Source: Marinobacterium sp.
GTDB lineage: Bacteria > Pseudomonadota > Gammaproteobacteria > Pseudomonadales > Balneatricaceae
Length of the DNA stretch: 64,000 nt
NCBI GenBank assembly: GCA_025800125.1
Contig: JAOXSF010000095.1
Span: 1 to 64,000 of the forward strand
Direction: 5' to 3'
The notes under the pieces were generated by a model. That model saw only the letters and a program-made list of their open reading frames with translations. It ran no database searches and was not told the origin of the DNA. Positions 1-8,301 of this stretch are shown here, piece by piece. Both the position numbers and the translations under genes were made by a program. How positions within the stretch are numbered: position 1 is the stretch's first letter; each line of letters begins with the position of its first letter.

Positions 1-124
1 TGGTCTGGTCCAGTCGCATCACATCCCGGCAGGCACCGGGTTCAATGGCGGGCCAGAAATCTTCATTTTCAATGGTCGGTTCTTCATCAACCGGGCCAGG
101 GGCTGTTACAACAAATCCATTCAT
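1..124 (-). CDS. L: P2-like head completion protein L (5' part only)
   Basis: Only the first 41 codons lie in the window; the gene runs off the left edge. The N-terminus has the acidic opening and the W-P-x-I-x-P segment of P2 gpL-type head completion/stabilisation proteins, followed by a Met-Arg-Leu-Asp stretch. In P2, gpL finishes the DNA-filled head before tail joining. Assignment leans strongly on position: it follows the M gene on the same strand, exactly as in the P2 O-N-M-L order, after a 109 bp gap. Confidence 0.75.
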   Translation of the reverse strand, partial: MNGFVVTAPGPVDEEPTIENEDFWPAIEPGACRDVMRLDQT

Positions 125-233
125 GGCGGGCTCCATGCGGGAAGGTAGAAAGGGGCGGTGGACCCGGCATCAAAACCTGAAGTCAGACTTCTGTTATCAG
201 CCGGGTGCCGCCCTGACGTGCGGGGACGCTCGG

Positions 234-896
234 TTATGCGGGGGCGGTTTGCTTTTTCAGCTGCCGCTCTATCCGCTCAATCTCTTTCTTTACACCGACA
301 CGGTCGTGGTAATTGAGCGCCAGTTTCAGGCTGTTCAGCGCCTGTTGTGGTTCGGTTTCCATCAGTGTCAGCCCGATGGCTTTATGCAGCTTGGCGCGCA
401 CCTCGTCGGGCATATCTTCGCCTTCGGTGAGGGTGGCCAGCTGTTGCAGAATGGCTATGGGTACCGCGTTTTCAGCGTCGGCTTTCAGGGCTGCTTCGGC
501 GATCTCTTCGGTGATCAGGCAAGCGGTGGTGCGTTGGTAACGGTCGGGCAGGGTGAGCTGATGTTTCAGGGTGTACGTGGCCAGTTGCAGGGCACCGTCC
601 CAGTCACCGGCATCGATGCGCCAGATCATCACCGTTGTCAGTACATCGTCGGTACTACCCGAATCCGCCTCCAGTACACCTTCAATGTAGGGTTCATACT
701 CCGGCAGTAGCTGGGCTTTCAGTTGGCACTTGCCCTGTATCGACTGGATCGCTTTCAACTGGCGGCGATGTTCATACAGCTGGGCCAGTATCAGCTCATA
801 CTGGCCAGCATCGGGCCGGGTGCTGTTGGCTGTTGCTGCCGTTGATTCCTGATAGGCGGTAACTTTCATAAAATGGCGTTTGGCAGGGGAGACCAT
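234..896 (-). CDS. M: P2-like terminase small (endonuclease) subunit, gpM
   Basis: A 220-residue protein matching the P2 gpM family in length and character: a helical, charge-rich N-terminus, a central segment with conserved Trp-Arg-Ile-Asp-Ala-Gly-Asp (about residues 90-97), and a C-terminal Ala/Leu-rich helical region. In P2 the M product cuts cos and works with the P ATPase to package DNA into the procapsid. Its start codon overlaps the stop of the capsid gene by one base (TGATG), so the two are probably translationally coupled. A second in-frame Met at residue 10 is an alternative start. Confidence 0.9.
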   Translation of the reverse strand: MVSPAKRHFMKVTAYQESTAATANSTRPDAGQYELILAQLYEHRRQLKAIQSIQGKCQLKAQLLPEYEPYIEGVLEADSGSTDDVLTTVMIWRIDAGDWDGALQLATYTLKHQLTLPDRYQRTTACLITEEIAEAALKADAENAVPIAILQQLATLTEGEDMPDEVRAKLHKAIGLTLMETEPQQALNSLKLALNYHDRVGVKKEIERIERQLKKQTAPA

Positions 897-1909
897 CAGC
901 TTTTCTCCAGCACGATATTTTCAATCACACAGCCCAAGGTGTAATCCTCTACCACATAGGCGTCGTTGCTTGATTCGTAATTCTCGATACGGTCGCGCTT
1001 CGGGTTCTCTTCCATATGGCGACGGCGGGCACCTTCCTGATAATAGATAGACAGGTTGTCGAGCCGGGTAATCAGGATGGTGCCAGCTGGGAGGTAGGGC
1101 ACCCGTACCGCCGAAAGTCCGCCGATCCGCTTCTGGCTGATAATCATCTCTGTGGCCATGGTTTCGGTGGCGGGCTGGTTCTGGTTGACCAGCGGGAAAT
1201 ATTTATCAGCCAGCAGATCACGGCCCACAATGGCGACCAGCCCGGTATCTTCGCGGTACCATGGGGCTATCAGGTTATTCACTGCATCAAACACCAGGGC
1301 ATCCAGATTTTCATAGTGACCACCGCTGTACACCTGGATTTCACCGGTACCGGGCTTGCCCTCAAACATCACCCGCTCTGGTGCATCATTACGGTACTTT
1401 TGCAGCCAGCCGATATTCACATCCTGCAGCAGTGGGTTGGCTGCTGAGTCGGTGTCTTTTTCGTACTTTTCACCGTTAAAACCAATGATGATACGGTCCA
1501 GTGCCTGGCGCTGTGTGATCAGATCACGAATACGGGTCTGAAAGTCTTTAAACTTGGCCCATAAATCCAGTTTGGCGTAGGTGATATGGGTATCAGAGTT
1601 GTTTTTACGGCAGTGATAACCCGTTTTATCCATTTTGGTCGGGTCTTTGGTCTGACGGTCTTTATTGCTGGTGTCGGTGTTACTGGCCACCGGGCTGCCG
1701 ATGCCCAGCCCCAGCTTCTCGCCCTGTTGCTCTGTTACCCCCACCACATTGATTTTCTGCAGAAATTCAGAGCTTTCCTGCATCAGGGTTTCCAGCTTCT
1801 GCTGGATGCTGGGTTTGATATTGAATGTCTGCTGAGTGTCTGAAACATCGTTCAGCTGACAGATGCGAACCAGGTACTTATTAAACTTCTCGCGGGTTGT
1901 ATTGTTCAT
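896..1909 (-). CDS. N: P2-like major capsid protein, gpN
   Basis: A 337-residue protein with the features of the P2 gpN family: an N-terminal Met-Asn-Asn-x-Thr-Arg opening, the Gly-Leu-Gly-Ile-Gly-Ser-Pro-Val-Ala segment near residue 70, the Tyr-His-Cys-Arg/Thr-Tyr-Ala-Lys-Leu-Asp region near residue 100-113, and the Gly-Phe-Asn-Gly loop near residue 145. It builds the T=7 head shell; in P2 the N-terminal segment is removed by the O protease. It sits between scaffold O (30 bp upstream) and M (one-base overlap). No break or frameshift is visible. Confidence 0.95.
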   Translation of the reverse strand: MNNTTREKFNKYLVRICQLNDVSDTQQTFNIKPSIQQKLETLMQESSEFLQKINVVGVTEQQGEKLGLGIGSPVASNTDTSNKDRQTKDPTKMDKTGYHCRKNNSDTHITYAKLDLWAKFKDFQTRIRDLITQRQALDRIIIGFNGEKYEKDTDSAANPLLQDVNIGWLQKYRNDAPERVMFEGKPGTGEIQVYSGGHYENLDALVFDAVNNLIAPWYREDTGLVAIVGRDLLADKYFPLVNQNQPATETMATEMIISQKRIGGLSAVRVPYLPAGTILITRLDNLSIYYQEGARRRHMEENPKRDRIENYESSNDAYVVEDYTLGCVIENIVLEKS

Positions 1910-1939
1910 TATTCAGTGTGTCTCCGGTAATCCGTGGGC

Positions 1940-2767
1940 TTAACAGTCCGTCTGTACATCGCTGGTGTTATCACCGCCAGCGGCCGGAGGACGTGAAGAG
2001 AAGTTGGGTAGCTGTGACAGCTGTGTCTTAAGGCTGGCCAGATCGGCTTGGGTCGATTGCAGCTCAGCGCTGAGCTGCTGCAACTGGGGTGTGTTATCCC
2101 CGCCTGTATTGCCCTGCAGGTTATTCATATCCTGCCGGATACTGGCCACCTCAGTGGCCATAATCTCAATGGCCTGGCTGAACTGGTCATTGTGCTGCTG
2201 TTGCTGGGCGTCATTTTTGTTGAACATCGCTTTCACCCGGTCTACTACGCTGGTTTCGTCACTGATCTCCAGCGTGACTTCAGTGGCAGCGGTGAACAGG
2301 TTATCCGGGTGCTGCTTGCGGTCTGCCAGTGGGTTCTGTTGTGCCCCGGCGGCAAATTGCAGCATCTCGGTGCCCAGTGATGCCGGGCTGTCGGTGATGG
2401 CCAGGCCGACCAGATAGGCCTGATCGCCCCCGGCAAAAGCCGGATTCACTTCAATACTGGTAAACAGCTTCTGGCCCCGACGGTTCAGGGCGACCAGATC
2501 ACTGGTGGGTTCAATAGACGCCAGCAACGCCAGCCGTTCTTTACCGTCAATGGTGACGTTATCGGTTTTGACATCCAGCACGGTGCCGTAAGCGCCAAAC
2601 TCACCGCCTGGCCACATACTGCGGAAATGTTCGCAGTTAACGCGGGCGGTGTATTTCTGCCGGTTATAGCTGGCGGCCATCTGCTCAATCCAGCTGCGTT
2701 CAATCACCCGGCCATCGGTGGTATCGCCTTCCACAGCAACCCGAAAATACTTACTTTTCAGCGGCAT
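1940..2767 (-). CDS. O: P2-like capsid scaffold/protease, gpO
   Basis: A 275-residue protein. The N-terminal half carries the gpO serine protease, with the Cys-Glu-His motif (about residue 46, candidate catalytic His) and the Thr-Asp-Ser-Pro-Ala-Ser-Leu-Gly-Thr-Glu segment (about residues 125-135, candidate nucleophile Ser). The C-terminal half (about 185-260) is a Gln- and Leu-rich coiled coil expected for scaffolding. In P2, gpO guides gpN assembly and then cleaves N, Q and itself. First gene of the leftward O-N-M-L transcription unit, facing the P gene across a 139 bp gap. Confidence 0.92.
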   Translation of the reverse strand: MPLKSKYFRVAVEGDTTDGRVIERSWIEQMAASYNRQKYTARVNCEHFRSMWPGGEFGAYGTVLDVKTDNVTIDGKERLALLASIEPTSDLVALNRRGQKLFTSIEVNPAFAGGDQAYLVGLAITDSPASLGTEMLQFAAGAQQNPLADRKQHPDNLFTAATEVTLEISDETSVVDRVKAMFNKNDAQQQQHNDQFSQAIEIMATEVASIRQDMNNLQGNTGGDNTPQLQQLSAELQSTQADLASLKTQLSQLPNFSSRPPAAGGDNTSDVQTDC

Positions 2768-2906
2768 TGCGCTGCCCTCATATCGGTTCAGATGGGGCTA
2801 TGGTTGGCTGTGGGGGTGGGTTGCCGCAATGCCGGGCAAGTGTAGAGCCGCGCTGTACAAGGGCAGGGGCGCTACAGGGGCGGGGTAGGCCGGTAGTCTG
2901 GCGGCC
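2768..2906. promoter_or_regulatory. Divergent late promoter region between O and P
   Basis: The 139 bp gap separates leftward O from rightward P. In P2 this interval holds divergent late promoters activated by Ogr, which binds TGT-N12-ACA. Here the nearest match is TGT-N13-ACA at 2841-2859, one base longer than the P2 spacing. The regulatory role is established for P2; the exact site here is an inference from an imperfect match. Confidence 0.45.
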
Positions 2907-4709
2907 ATGACGATAGCAGAGACCGACTGTATAGCAGAGATCAGCCCCGATATGGACACCCGGCGCCAGGCAAAGTTTTTGTACTGGCAGGGGTTCCGGG
3001 TGGCCAGAGTCGCTGAAATTCTGGGCGAAAAAAACGCCACCGTCCACAGCTGGAAAAAGCGCGACCAATGGGAAGAAACCCAGCCCATGGAGCGCGTTGA
3101 AGGCGTACTGGAAGCCCGGCTGATCCAGCTGATCATGAAAGACCCGAAGGAAGGCCGGGACTTCAAAGAGATTGATCTACTGGGCCGCCAGGTGGAGCGT
3201 TTTGCACGGGTACGCCGCTATGAACAGCCTGGTGGCCATGAAGGGGACTTAAACCCCAGGGTAGCCAATCGCAATGCAGGCCCGCGTCAGAAGAAAGCGA
3301 AAAACGAATACACCGAAGAACAGCTGGAAAAACTGCAAGGGATTTTCCACGCGGAAATGTTCGGCTATCAGAAACACTGGTATCGAGCCAGCCTGAAACA
3401 CCGTATCCGTAATATCTTAAAAAGCCGTCAGATTGGCGCGACCTATTATTTCGCCCATGAAGCCCTGCTGGATGCGATGGAAACGGGCCGCAATCAGATA
3501 TTTCTGTCAGCCTCAAAAGCCCAGGCCCATGTATTCAAGCAATACATTATTGCCTTTGCCAAAGAAGCGGATATTGAACTGACCGGCGACCCTATTGTTT
3601 TACCCAATGGGGCAACGCTTTACTTCCTGGGCACCAATGCCCGTACCGCCCAGAGTTACCACGGCAACTTATATTTTGATGAATATTTCTGGACGTACCG
3701 TTTTCAGGAATTACGAAAAGTTGCCTCGGGCATGGCGATGCACAAAAAATGGCGGCAGACCTATTTCAGCACCCCGTCCAGCCTGAGCCATGACGCTTAC
3801 CCTTACTGGTCGGGTGATCTTTTCAATAAAGGCCGGGCCAAAGCCGACAAAATTGAAGTCGATATAAGCCACGATGCGCTGAAAAATGGCTGCCTCTGTG
3901 CGGATGGCCAGTGGCGTCATATTGTCACCGTGCAGGATGCAATCGCGCAAGGCTGCGACCTGTTCGATATTGATCAGCTGAGGCTGGAATACAGCGAACC
4001 TGAATTCCAGAACTTGCTGATGTGCGAGTTTGTCGATGACAACGCCAGTCTGTTCGGCATGTTGATGATGCAGCGCTGCATGGTAGACAGCTGGGAGATC
4101 TGGGACGACTTCAAACCCTTTGCAGAACGGCCGGTGGGTAATACGCCGGTCTGGCTGGGGTATGACCCGAACGGTGAGTCTGAAACTGGCGACAATGCCG
4201 GGCTGGCCGTCATCCTGCCGCCCGATAAGCCGGGTGGTAAATATCGCATTATCGAACGCAAACAACTGCGCGGCCTCGATTATGAAGACCAGGCTGAACA
4301 GATCAGAGCACTGACCAAACGCTACAACGTGGTGCATATCGGCATTGATACCACCGGGATCGGCAGCTCTGTCTACCAGCTGGTGCGTAAATTCTTCCCG
4401 GCGGCCACCGCATACCAGTACAACCCGGACGTTAAAGGCACACTGGTGATGAAAGCCTACAACATCATCAGTAAAGGCCTGCTGGAGTTTGATGCCGGGT
4501 GGGTGGATGTGGCCCAGTCGTTTATGGCCATTCGCAAAACCACCACGGCCAGTGGCCGCCACATTACCTACGTTGCAGGGCGTAATGGCACCGTCGGCCA
4601 TGCTGATCTGGCATGGGCGGTTATGCACGCGCTGGACAAAGCCCCGCTGGATACCAGCGCAGACAGTACAACCGGCACCGATGCAAGCATGATGGAGATC
4701 TACGAATGA
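2907..4709 (+). CDS. P: P2-like terminase large (ATPase) subunit, gpP
   Basis: A 600-residue protein of the gpP family. Residues about 20-55 form a helix-turn-helix (transposase-like) domain. The ATPase domain follows: a Walker A-like Lys-Ser-Arg-Gln-Ile-Gly-Ala-Thr near residue 170 and a Walker B Leu-Tyr-Phe-Asp-Glu-Tyr near residue 254. A C-terminal nuclease-like domain starts at about Leu-Gly-Tyr-Asp-Pro-Asn-Gly (residue 415). It powers DNA packaging through the portal. It is transcribed away from O and its stop overlaps the Q start (ATGA). Confidence 0.95.
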   Translation: MTIAETDCIAEISPDMDTRRQAKFLYWQGFRVARVAEILGEKNATVHSWKKRDQWEETQPMERVEGVLEARLIQLIMKDPKEGRDFKEIDLLGRQVERFARVRRYEQPGGHEGDLNPRVANRNAGPRQKKAKNEYTEEQLEKLQGIFHAEMFGYQKHWYRASLKHRIRNILKSRQIGATYYFAHEALLDAMETGRNQIFLSASKAQAHVFKQYIIAFAKEADIELTGDPIVLPNGATLYFLGTNARTAQSYHGNLYFDEYFWTYRFQELRKVASGMAMHKKWRQTYFSTPSSLSHDAYPYWSGDLFNKGRAKADKIEVDISHDALKNGCLCADGQWRHIVTVQDAIAQGCDLFDIDQLRLEYSEPEFQNLLMCEFVDDNASLFGMLMMQRCMVDSWEIWDDFKPFAERPVGNTPVWLGYDPNGESETGDNAGLAVILPPDKPGGKYRIIERKQLRGLDYEDQAEQIRALTKRYNVVHIGIDTTGIGSSVYQLVRKFFPAATAYQYNPDVKGTLVMKAYNIISKGLLEFDAGWVDVAQSFMAIRKTTTASGRHITYVAGRNGTVGHADLAWAVMHALDKAPLDTSADSTTGTDASMMEIYE

Positions 4710-5755
4710 CAGCTATAAACGCCCTGACAGGCCGCCTGAAAACGATGTTCAGCGGCAATACCCAGCAGAGCAATAACCCGGCGGTGGAGGCTTTCACCTT
4801 TGGTGACCCGGTGCCGGTGCTGGATTCACGGGAAATACTGGACTACATCGAATGTGCCCGCTTGCAGCACTGGTATGAACCCCCACTGGACTTTAACGGG
4901 CTGGCCCGTTCATTCCGTGCCGCACCTCACCACAGCAGCCCGATGTACTTTAAAGCCAATGTACTGACCAGCAACTTTATACCCCACCGGCTGCTGAGCC
5001 GTCAGGCGTTCCGGCGCTGGGTGCTGGACTTTCTGGTATTTGGTAATGGCTACCTGGAACAGCGTACCAACCTGCTGGGCCACAGCATGAAGCTGGAACC
5101 CACCCTGGCCAAATACACCCGCCGGGGAACGGACCTGGAAACTTACTGGTTTGTGCAGGGCTGGAACCAGGAGCATGAATTTAAAACCGGCAGCATATTC
5201 CACCTGATGGAGCCGGATATTAACCAGGAGATATACGGCCTGCCGGAATACCTTGCAGCACTGAACAGCGCCTGGCTGAATGAAAGCGCCACATTATTCA
5301 GACGCAAGTATTACCTGAATGGCAGCCATGCCGGTTTTATTCTGTATATGACTGACACCGCCCATAGCGAAGGCGATATTAAAAACCTGCGCAAATCGAT
5401 GAAAGAGGCCAAAGGGCCGGGCAACTTCAGAAACCTGTTTATGTATGCCCCCGGTGGCCAGAAAGATGGCTTGAAGGTCATCCCGATCAGTGAGGTGGCG
5501 GCGAAGGATGAGATATTTAATATCAAAAACGTCACCCGCGACGATATGCTGGCCGCCCACCGTGTACCCCCACAGCTGATGGGCATTATCCCGGAGAATG
5601 TCGGTGGCTTCGGCGCAGTCGCCCCGGCAGCACAGGTATTTGCCCGTAATGAACTGGAACCACTACAAGCCCGGTTTGAGGAGCTGAATGAATGGATGGG
5701 TGAAGAGGTGGTGCGGTTTAAGGCGTATGAGGTGCTTGAAGCGGGTACGGTGTAA
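4706..5755 (+). CDS. Q: P2-like portal protein, gpQ
   Basis: A 349-residue portal protein of the P2 gpQ/PBSX family. The chosen ATG at 4706 overlaps the P stop codon as ATGA and gives the usual family length; a longer reading from 4613 would lie inside P. Recognisable segments are Phe-Gly-Asp-Pro-x-Pro-Val-Leu near residue 27, His-Trp-Tyr-Glu-Pro-Pro, Val-Phe-Gly-Asn-Gly-Tyr, and the C-terminal Arg-Val-Pro-Pro-Gln-Leu-Met-Gly-Ile region near residue 290. The dodecameric portal forms the packaging and tail-joining vertex. It is coupled to P. Confidence 0.95.
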   Translation: MTAINALTGRLKTMFSGNTQQSNNPAVEAFTFGDPVPVLDSREILDYIECARLQHWYEPPLDFNGLARSFRAAPHHSSPMYFKANVLTSNFIPHRLLSRQAFRRWVLDFLVFGNGYLEQRTNLLGHSMKLEPTLAKYTRRGTDLETYWFVQGWNQEHEFKTGSIFHLMEPDINQEIYGLPEYLAALNSAWLNESATLFRRKYYLNGSHAGFILYMTDTAHSEGDIKNLRKSMKEAKGPGNFRNLFMYAPGGQKDGLKVIPISEVAAKDEIFNIKNVTRDDMLAAHRVPPQLMGIIPENVGGFGAVAPAAQVFARNELEPLQARFEELNEWMGEEVVRFKAYEVLEAGTV

Positions 5756-5760
5756 CCCGC

Positions 5761-6063
5761 TCAGGCAGCTTCCAGTAACCCCTCTCGCTGGCGGCAGGTT
5801 TTAATCAGGCTCAGCAAGTTCTTTGATGTCGGGTTGCCCTGCGGTGACACCATACGGCGCAGGCTCTTTACATCTTTATGCAGTGCTTCTGCCACCTCAG
5901 GAAAGGCCTGGGTAGCATTCAGGTAGTCACGTAGCAGGTGCTTACCTGTTTCAAATTCACCGTCCAGAAAACAGTCAATGGCTTCCAGTACCAGCGCCTG
6001 GCGGTACTCTGGGTCTTTTGCCATCTCCATAACGGTTTCGCGGAAATCTCTTGTTAGCGGCAT
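5761..6063 (-). CDS. Antitoxin of a HigB/HigA-like module
   Basis: A 100-residue protein resembling the 'addiction module antidote' family (HigA-like, often paired with phage-derived Gp49-like/RelE toxins). An N-terminal helical segment is followed by a predicted helix-turn-helix, with the Pro-Glu-Val-Ala-Glu-Ala-Leu and Leu-Arg-Arg-Met-Val segments typical of the DNA-binding half. The ATG at 6063 is preferred over an upstream GTG (6072): an AGGTG ribosome site lies six bases ahead and the ATG falls one base after the toxin stop. The order toxin-then-antitoxin is the HigBA order. It ends 5 bp from the convergent portal gene. Confidence 0.78.
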   Translation of the reverse strand: MPLTRDFRETVMEMAKDPEYRQALVLEAIDCFLDGEFETGKHLLRDYLNATQAFPEVAEALHKDVKSLRRMVSPQGNPTSKNLLSLIKTCRQREGLLEAA

Positions 6064-6064
6064 A

Positions 6065-6412
6065 CTATTCACCTGCGGCTTTGCGGGCTTTGTAGTCAGC
6101 CCAGTAATCTTTTGCTTGGTCTATATCGTTCTGCTGGCGGTTTTTTGTGCCACCCGTCAGCAGCAGAATGATTTCATCGCCATCTTCAGCGAAGTAGATA
6201 CGGTAACCAGGCCCGTAATCAATACGACGTTCCTGAACGCCATCTCCCACACCTTTGTGATCGCCCAGGTTACCCTCACTCATATTGTGTACGGCGCGGG
6301 TAACTTTGGTTTTGGCTCTGACATCACGAAGGCTGGTTAGCCAATCAGAGTAAGGGCTCTTGTCATCAGCCGTCAGATACTCTCTGGTCTTACGTTTTCT
6401 ACTGTCTGGCAA
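6065..6412 (-). CDS. HigB/RelE-type toxin
   Basis: A 115-residue basic protein of the phage-derived Gp49-like/HigB toxin group in the RelE superfamily. Visible family features are Thr-Arg-Glu-Tyr-Leu-Thr-Ala-Asp near the start, the Trp-Leu-Thr-Ser-Leu-Arg-Asp helix, Gly-Asp-His-Lys-Gly-Val-Gly in the middle, Tyr-Arg-Ile-Tyr-Phe-Ala and the Leu-Leu-Leu-Thr-Gly-Gly-Thr-Lys C-terminal strand. Family members are mRNA-cleaving ribosome-dependent toxins. The start is TTG at 6412, which gives the expected N-terminus. A palindrome upstream (6437-6458) is the likely autoregulatory operator. Confidence 0.8.
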   Translation of the reverse strand: MPDSRKRKTREYLTADDKSPYSDWLTSLRDVRAKTKVTRAVHNMSEGNLGDHKGVGDGVQERRIDYGPGYRIYFAEDGDEIILLLTGGTKNRQQNDIDQAKDYWADYKARKAAGE

Positions 6413-6436
6413 GAGTGTAGCTCTCTGGTGTGTTTG

Positions 6437-6458
6437 TTGGCAACATTTATGTTACCAA
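6437..6458. promoter_or_regulatory. Palindromic operator of the toxin-antitoxin operon
   Basis: Arms TTGGCAACAT and ATGTTACCAA pair at nine of ten positions around a 2-base centre, 24 bases upstream of the toxin start. Toxin-antitoxin operons are typically repressed by the antitoxin at such palindromes; the role here is inferred. Confidence 0.55.
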
Positions 6459-6512
6459 AGGGTGAGGAGAAGTGAAATGCTGGGGAAAGGGTGTGTCGTT
6501 GAAGGAGGGAGG

Positions 6513-6537
6513 CCTGACAGCCCGTGGGGCTGTCAGG
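6513..6537. terminator. Perfect 11-bp hairpin downstream of the zinc-ribbon gene
   Basis: CCTGACAGCCC and its exact complement flank a 3-base loop. There is no clear T-run on either side, so it may be an mRNA-stabilising or factor-dependent end rather than a classical terminator. It lies 12 bp past the stop of the leftward zinc-ribbon gene. Confidence 0.5.
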
Positions 6538-6549
6538 ATATAAATATGA

Positions 6550-6885
6550 CTAACTATTTTTAGGACGTGTAAACATTACCAATAAGCCCAGAATAATATC
6601 GCCACAGACCCATAAGCTGACAAGAACACCTGTGCCTATTGTGGCCCCAATCGCTGCTCCTGCTTGATGAGCACTGCTATTATCTTGAGCCGCTATTTCA
6701 CCGGCTGCACCGAAAAAAGAGAATAGCCAGAATAACATGAATAAGTTAAATAGAATAAATGACCACTTGAATAATTTTCCCATTATTCCGCGTTTGGGTT
6801 TTCTTATCTGGAAGCCGCAGTGGGTGCATTTAAATGCGCTTTCGCTTACTTGCTTAGAGCATTCAGGGCAATCGACTAAAGCCAT
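6550..6885 (-). CDS. Zinc-ribbon membrane protein of unknown function
   Basis: A 111-residue protein. The first 25 residues hold a zinc ribbon (Cys-Pro-Glu-Cys at 6-9 and Cys-Thr-His-Cys at 20-23). Two hydrophobic membrane segments follow, at about residues 38-62 and 77-105. An AGGA ribosome site sits upstream of the ATG. Small zinc-ribbon/two-TM proteins are common prophage and accessory genes but no specific function can be named. It lies in the accessory block next to the toxin-antitoxin pair. Confidence 0.7.
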   Translation of the reverse strand: MALVDCPECSKQVSESAFKCTHCGFQIRKPKRGIMGKLFKWSFILFNLFMLFWLFSFFGAAGEIAAQDNSSAHQAGAAIGATIGTGVLVSLWVCGDIILGLLVMFTRPKNS

Positions 6886-6897
6886 GATAATATCCTT

Positions 6898-7257
6898 TTA
6901 CCACGTTAATTGTTGTGATGATGCTACATTCTGTTCTTGATACATCATAAGAATTGTTGAGTAGTTACACATACCAATGTTGCAATACTGAACAATTACA
7001 TTGTTAAGTAATTTTTTATTCTTAACTTTGGTTAGTTTCTTGAAAGCGTTCAGCTCTTCTTTTTCCATCATACGTAATGTAGAAGGGTCGCCCATACCTA
7101 TTGCAGTATAAGTTTGATCTACGTTTTCTTTAATGAAAGATATGACTTGCTTCTTTTGGCTTGCTGAGCCATTAAAGTGTGACGGGTTAAAGAAATCGGC
7201 AGCGAAACTGTTAAGCGATAACGCAGCGAGAAGAGGAATGCAATAAACGATTTTCAT
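6898..7257 (-). CDS. Small secreted protein, function unknown
   Basis: A 119-residue protein with a clear Sec signal peptide (basic Met-Lys start, hydrophobic core, Ser-Phe-Ala-Ala cleavage region near residue 20). The mature part is about 100 residues, Lys- and Asn-rich, with two cysteines seven... residues apart near the C-terminus (Tyr-Cys-Asn-Ile-Gly-Met-Cys) that could form a disulfide. A GGGAG ribosome site lies six bases before ATG. AT-richer than the flanking phage genes, consistent with a cargo (moron) gene. I do not recognise a family. Confidence 0.65.
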   Translation of the reverse strand: MKIVYCIPLLAALSLNSFAADFFNPSHFNGSASQKKQVISFIKENVDQTYTAIGMGDPSTLRMMEKEELNAFKKLTKVKNKKLLNNVIVQYCNIGMCNYSTILMMYQEQNVASSQQLTW

Positions 7258-7356
7258 ATCACGCTCCCTGTGAAGTAAAAATTTATTCCGCGAAATTAGC
7301 AGATTTACCCTTTAAGAGCAATGCACTATTGGAAGACATCTTGATCAGGGGCTATC

Positions 7357-7381
7357 AGGGCATCGTTAGTGACGATGCCCT
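7357..7381. terminator. Hairpin terminator between bro and the secreted-protein gene
   Basis: AGGGCATCGT and its exact complement surround a 5-base loop, followed on the plus strand by TTCTTT. It lies just past the 3' end of the leftward antirepressor gene. Confidence 0.6.
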
Positions 7382-7389
7382 TCTTTGTG

Positions 7390-7980
7390 TTACCAAATCC
7401 CAAACCTATCCTTAAACCGCTTCAACTGCTGTCGCCAGGTGACCAGTGCCAGCACTTTGTCGGCGCTGTCTTTCTGTGCCTGAATCTCGATGTACCACTG
7501 AAGTAGCCTGTCGGCGTCGCGCAGGCGTTGTAGCTGTTCTGGCAGCTGGTCGCGCATAAACTGGTTCAGGGTGTCGTCGTACAGGTCTGGTTGTTGGGGT
7601 GTGGGGGCGGTTACCTGGTAGGCACCGGTTTTACGGATGCTGGGCAGCACCTCATGTGTCACCCAGCGTTTAAAGCGTTTGGCTTCGGGTTTACGGCTGG
7701 TGAGGATGACAGAGTACAGACCTGCTTCATTGATGATGGTGAGTTCCTGTTCACCACCAAGGGTACTCACATTATGAGTACCCTTTTCATCCTCATCCAG
7801 ATTACGAACCATATTGGCCGCATCGCGGTATTCCAATGCCAGTGCTACATCTTTGGCAACGAACCAGGGCTTACCTTCCCTATCAAAGATGCGAACCATC
7901 TGGTCATCAAAGGCAAATATCTGTGGGGAAGTGCTGGGGAGAGCTGTACCGTTCCGATCGGTGTGGTTGTGATTGGCCAT
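7390..7980 (-). CDS. Bro-N domain phage antirepressor
   Basis: A 196-residue protein. Residues about 22-115 form a Bro-N (BRO family N-terminal) domain: Phe-Val-Ala-Lys-Asp-Val-Ala near residue 42, Ile-Ile-Asn-Glu-Ala-Gly-Leu-Tyr near residue 82 and Phe-Lys-Arg-Trp-Val-Thr-x-Glu-Val-Leu-Pro near residue 103. The C-terminal half is helical. Such proteins bind DNA and in several phages act as antirepressors. A strong ribosome site (AGGAGG) precedes the ATG. Two C4-like antisense RNA copies lie directly upstream on the same strand, matching the c4-ant arrangement of phages P1 and P7. Confidence 0.85.
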   Translation of the reverse strand: MANHNHTDRNGTALPSTSPQIFAFDDQMVRIFDREGKPWFVAKDVALALEYRDAANMVRNLDEDEKGTHNVSTLGGEQELTIINEAGLYSVILTSRKPEAKRFKRWVTHEVLPSIRKTGAYQVTAPTPQQPDLYDDTLNQFMRDQLPEQLQRLRDADRLLQWYIEIQAQKDSADKVLALVTWRQQLKRFKDRFGIW

Positions 7981-8025
7981 TCCGGGCCTCCTGTGAATTT
8001 TTCGAAGGTGCCTCTAATCCGTAGA

Positions 8026-8107
8026 GGTGCCGGGAGGTTCGAACGGCTCACAAGTTACCGCGGACTTATTTCCCCGAAGGGTATTGTATTCGTCTCCCTC
8101 CCGACAT
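8026..8107 (-). ncRNA. C4-like antisense RNA, copy 1 (proximal to bro)
   Basis: Read on the minus strand, GTCGGGAGG near the 5' end pairs with CCTCCCGGC at the 3' end (9 pairs, one wobble), enclosing a CCC-TTCG-GGG tetraloop hairpin and a conserved GTCCGCGG core. Size, closing stem and location upstream of an antirepressor match C4 antisense RNAs, which silence ant by blocking its ribosome site. An eight-base stretch, CTTGTGAG, can pair with TTCACAGG overlapping the bro Shine-Dalgarno sequence. The Rfam-type assignment is from memory and needs a covariance search. Confidence 0.7.
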
Positions 8108-8152
8108 AGTACAGACGCAACTATGACGTGGGGTATGCCATATTTCAGGCAT

Positions 8153-8178
8153 AAAAAAACCAACGCTGACGGGGTTGG
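8153..8178 (-). terminator. Intrinsic terminator, repeat copy 1
   Basis: On the minus strand a CCAAC/GTTGG stem is followed by seven T residues. It separates the HNH remnant from C4 copy 1, so copy 1 needs its own promoter or read-through. Confidence 0.7.
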
Positions 8179-8225
8179 ATAGTCCGCTGTGAGAGGTTTC
8201 GACGCCTCAAGATCAATAGTAGGGC

Positions 8226-8291
8226 TTAACAGGTTTTGTAGTCAATAGACGTGTAGCGCTATTCGCTACCGGAGCGGATGGATGGTGTCAT
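8226..8291 (-). pseudogene. Remnant of HNH endonuclease C-terminus
   Basis: Twenty-two codons align with the last residues of the intact HNH gene upstream: Pro-Ser-Ile-Arg-Ser and Arg-Tyr-Thr-Ser-Ile-Asp-x-Lys-Thr-Cys-stop are shared. An in-frame TAG falls after Ser-Glu. No 5' part remains, so this is a fragment left by duplication. Confidence 0.8.
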
Positions 8292-8301
8292 CCTGTATAT
8301 G

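Noticed and set aside
4613-4705. N-terminal extension of the portal protein
   Set aside because: It overlaps the terminase gene in another frame; the ATGA overlap start at 4706 fits the family.
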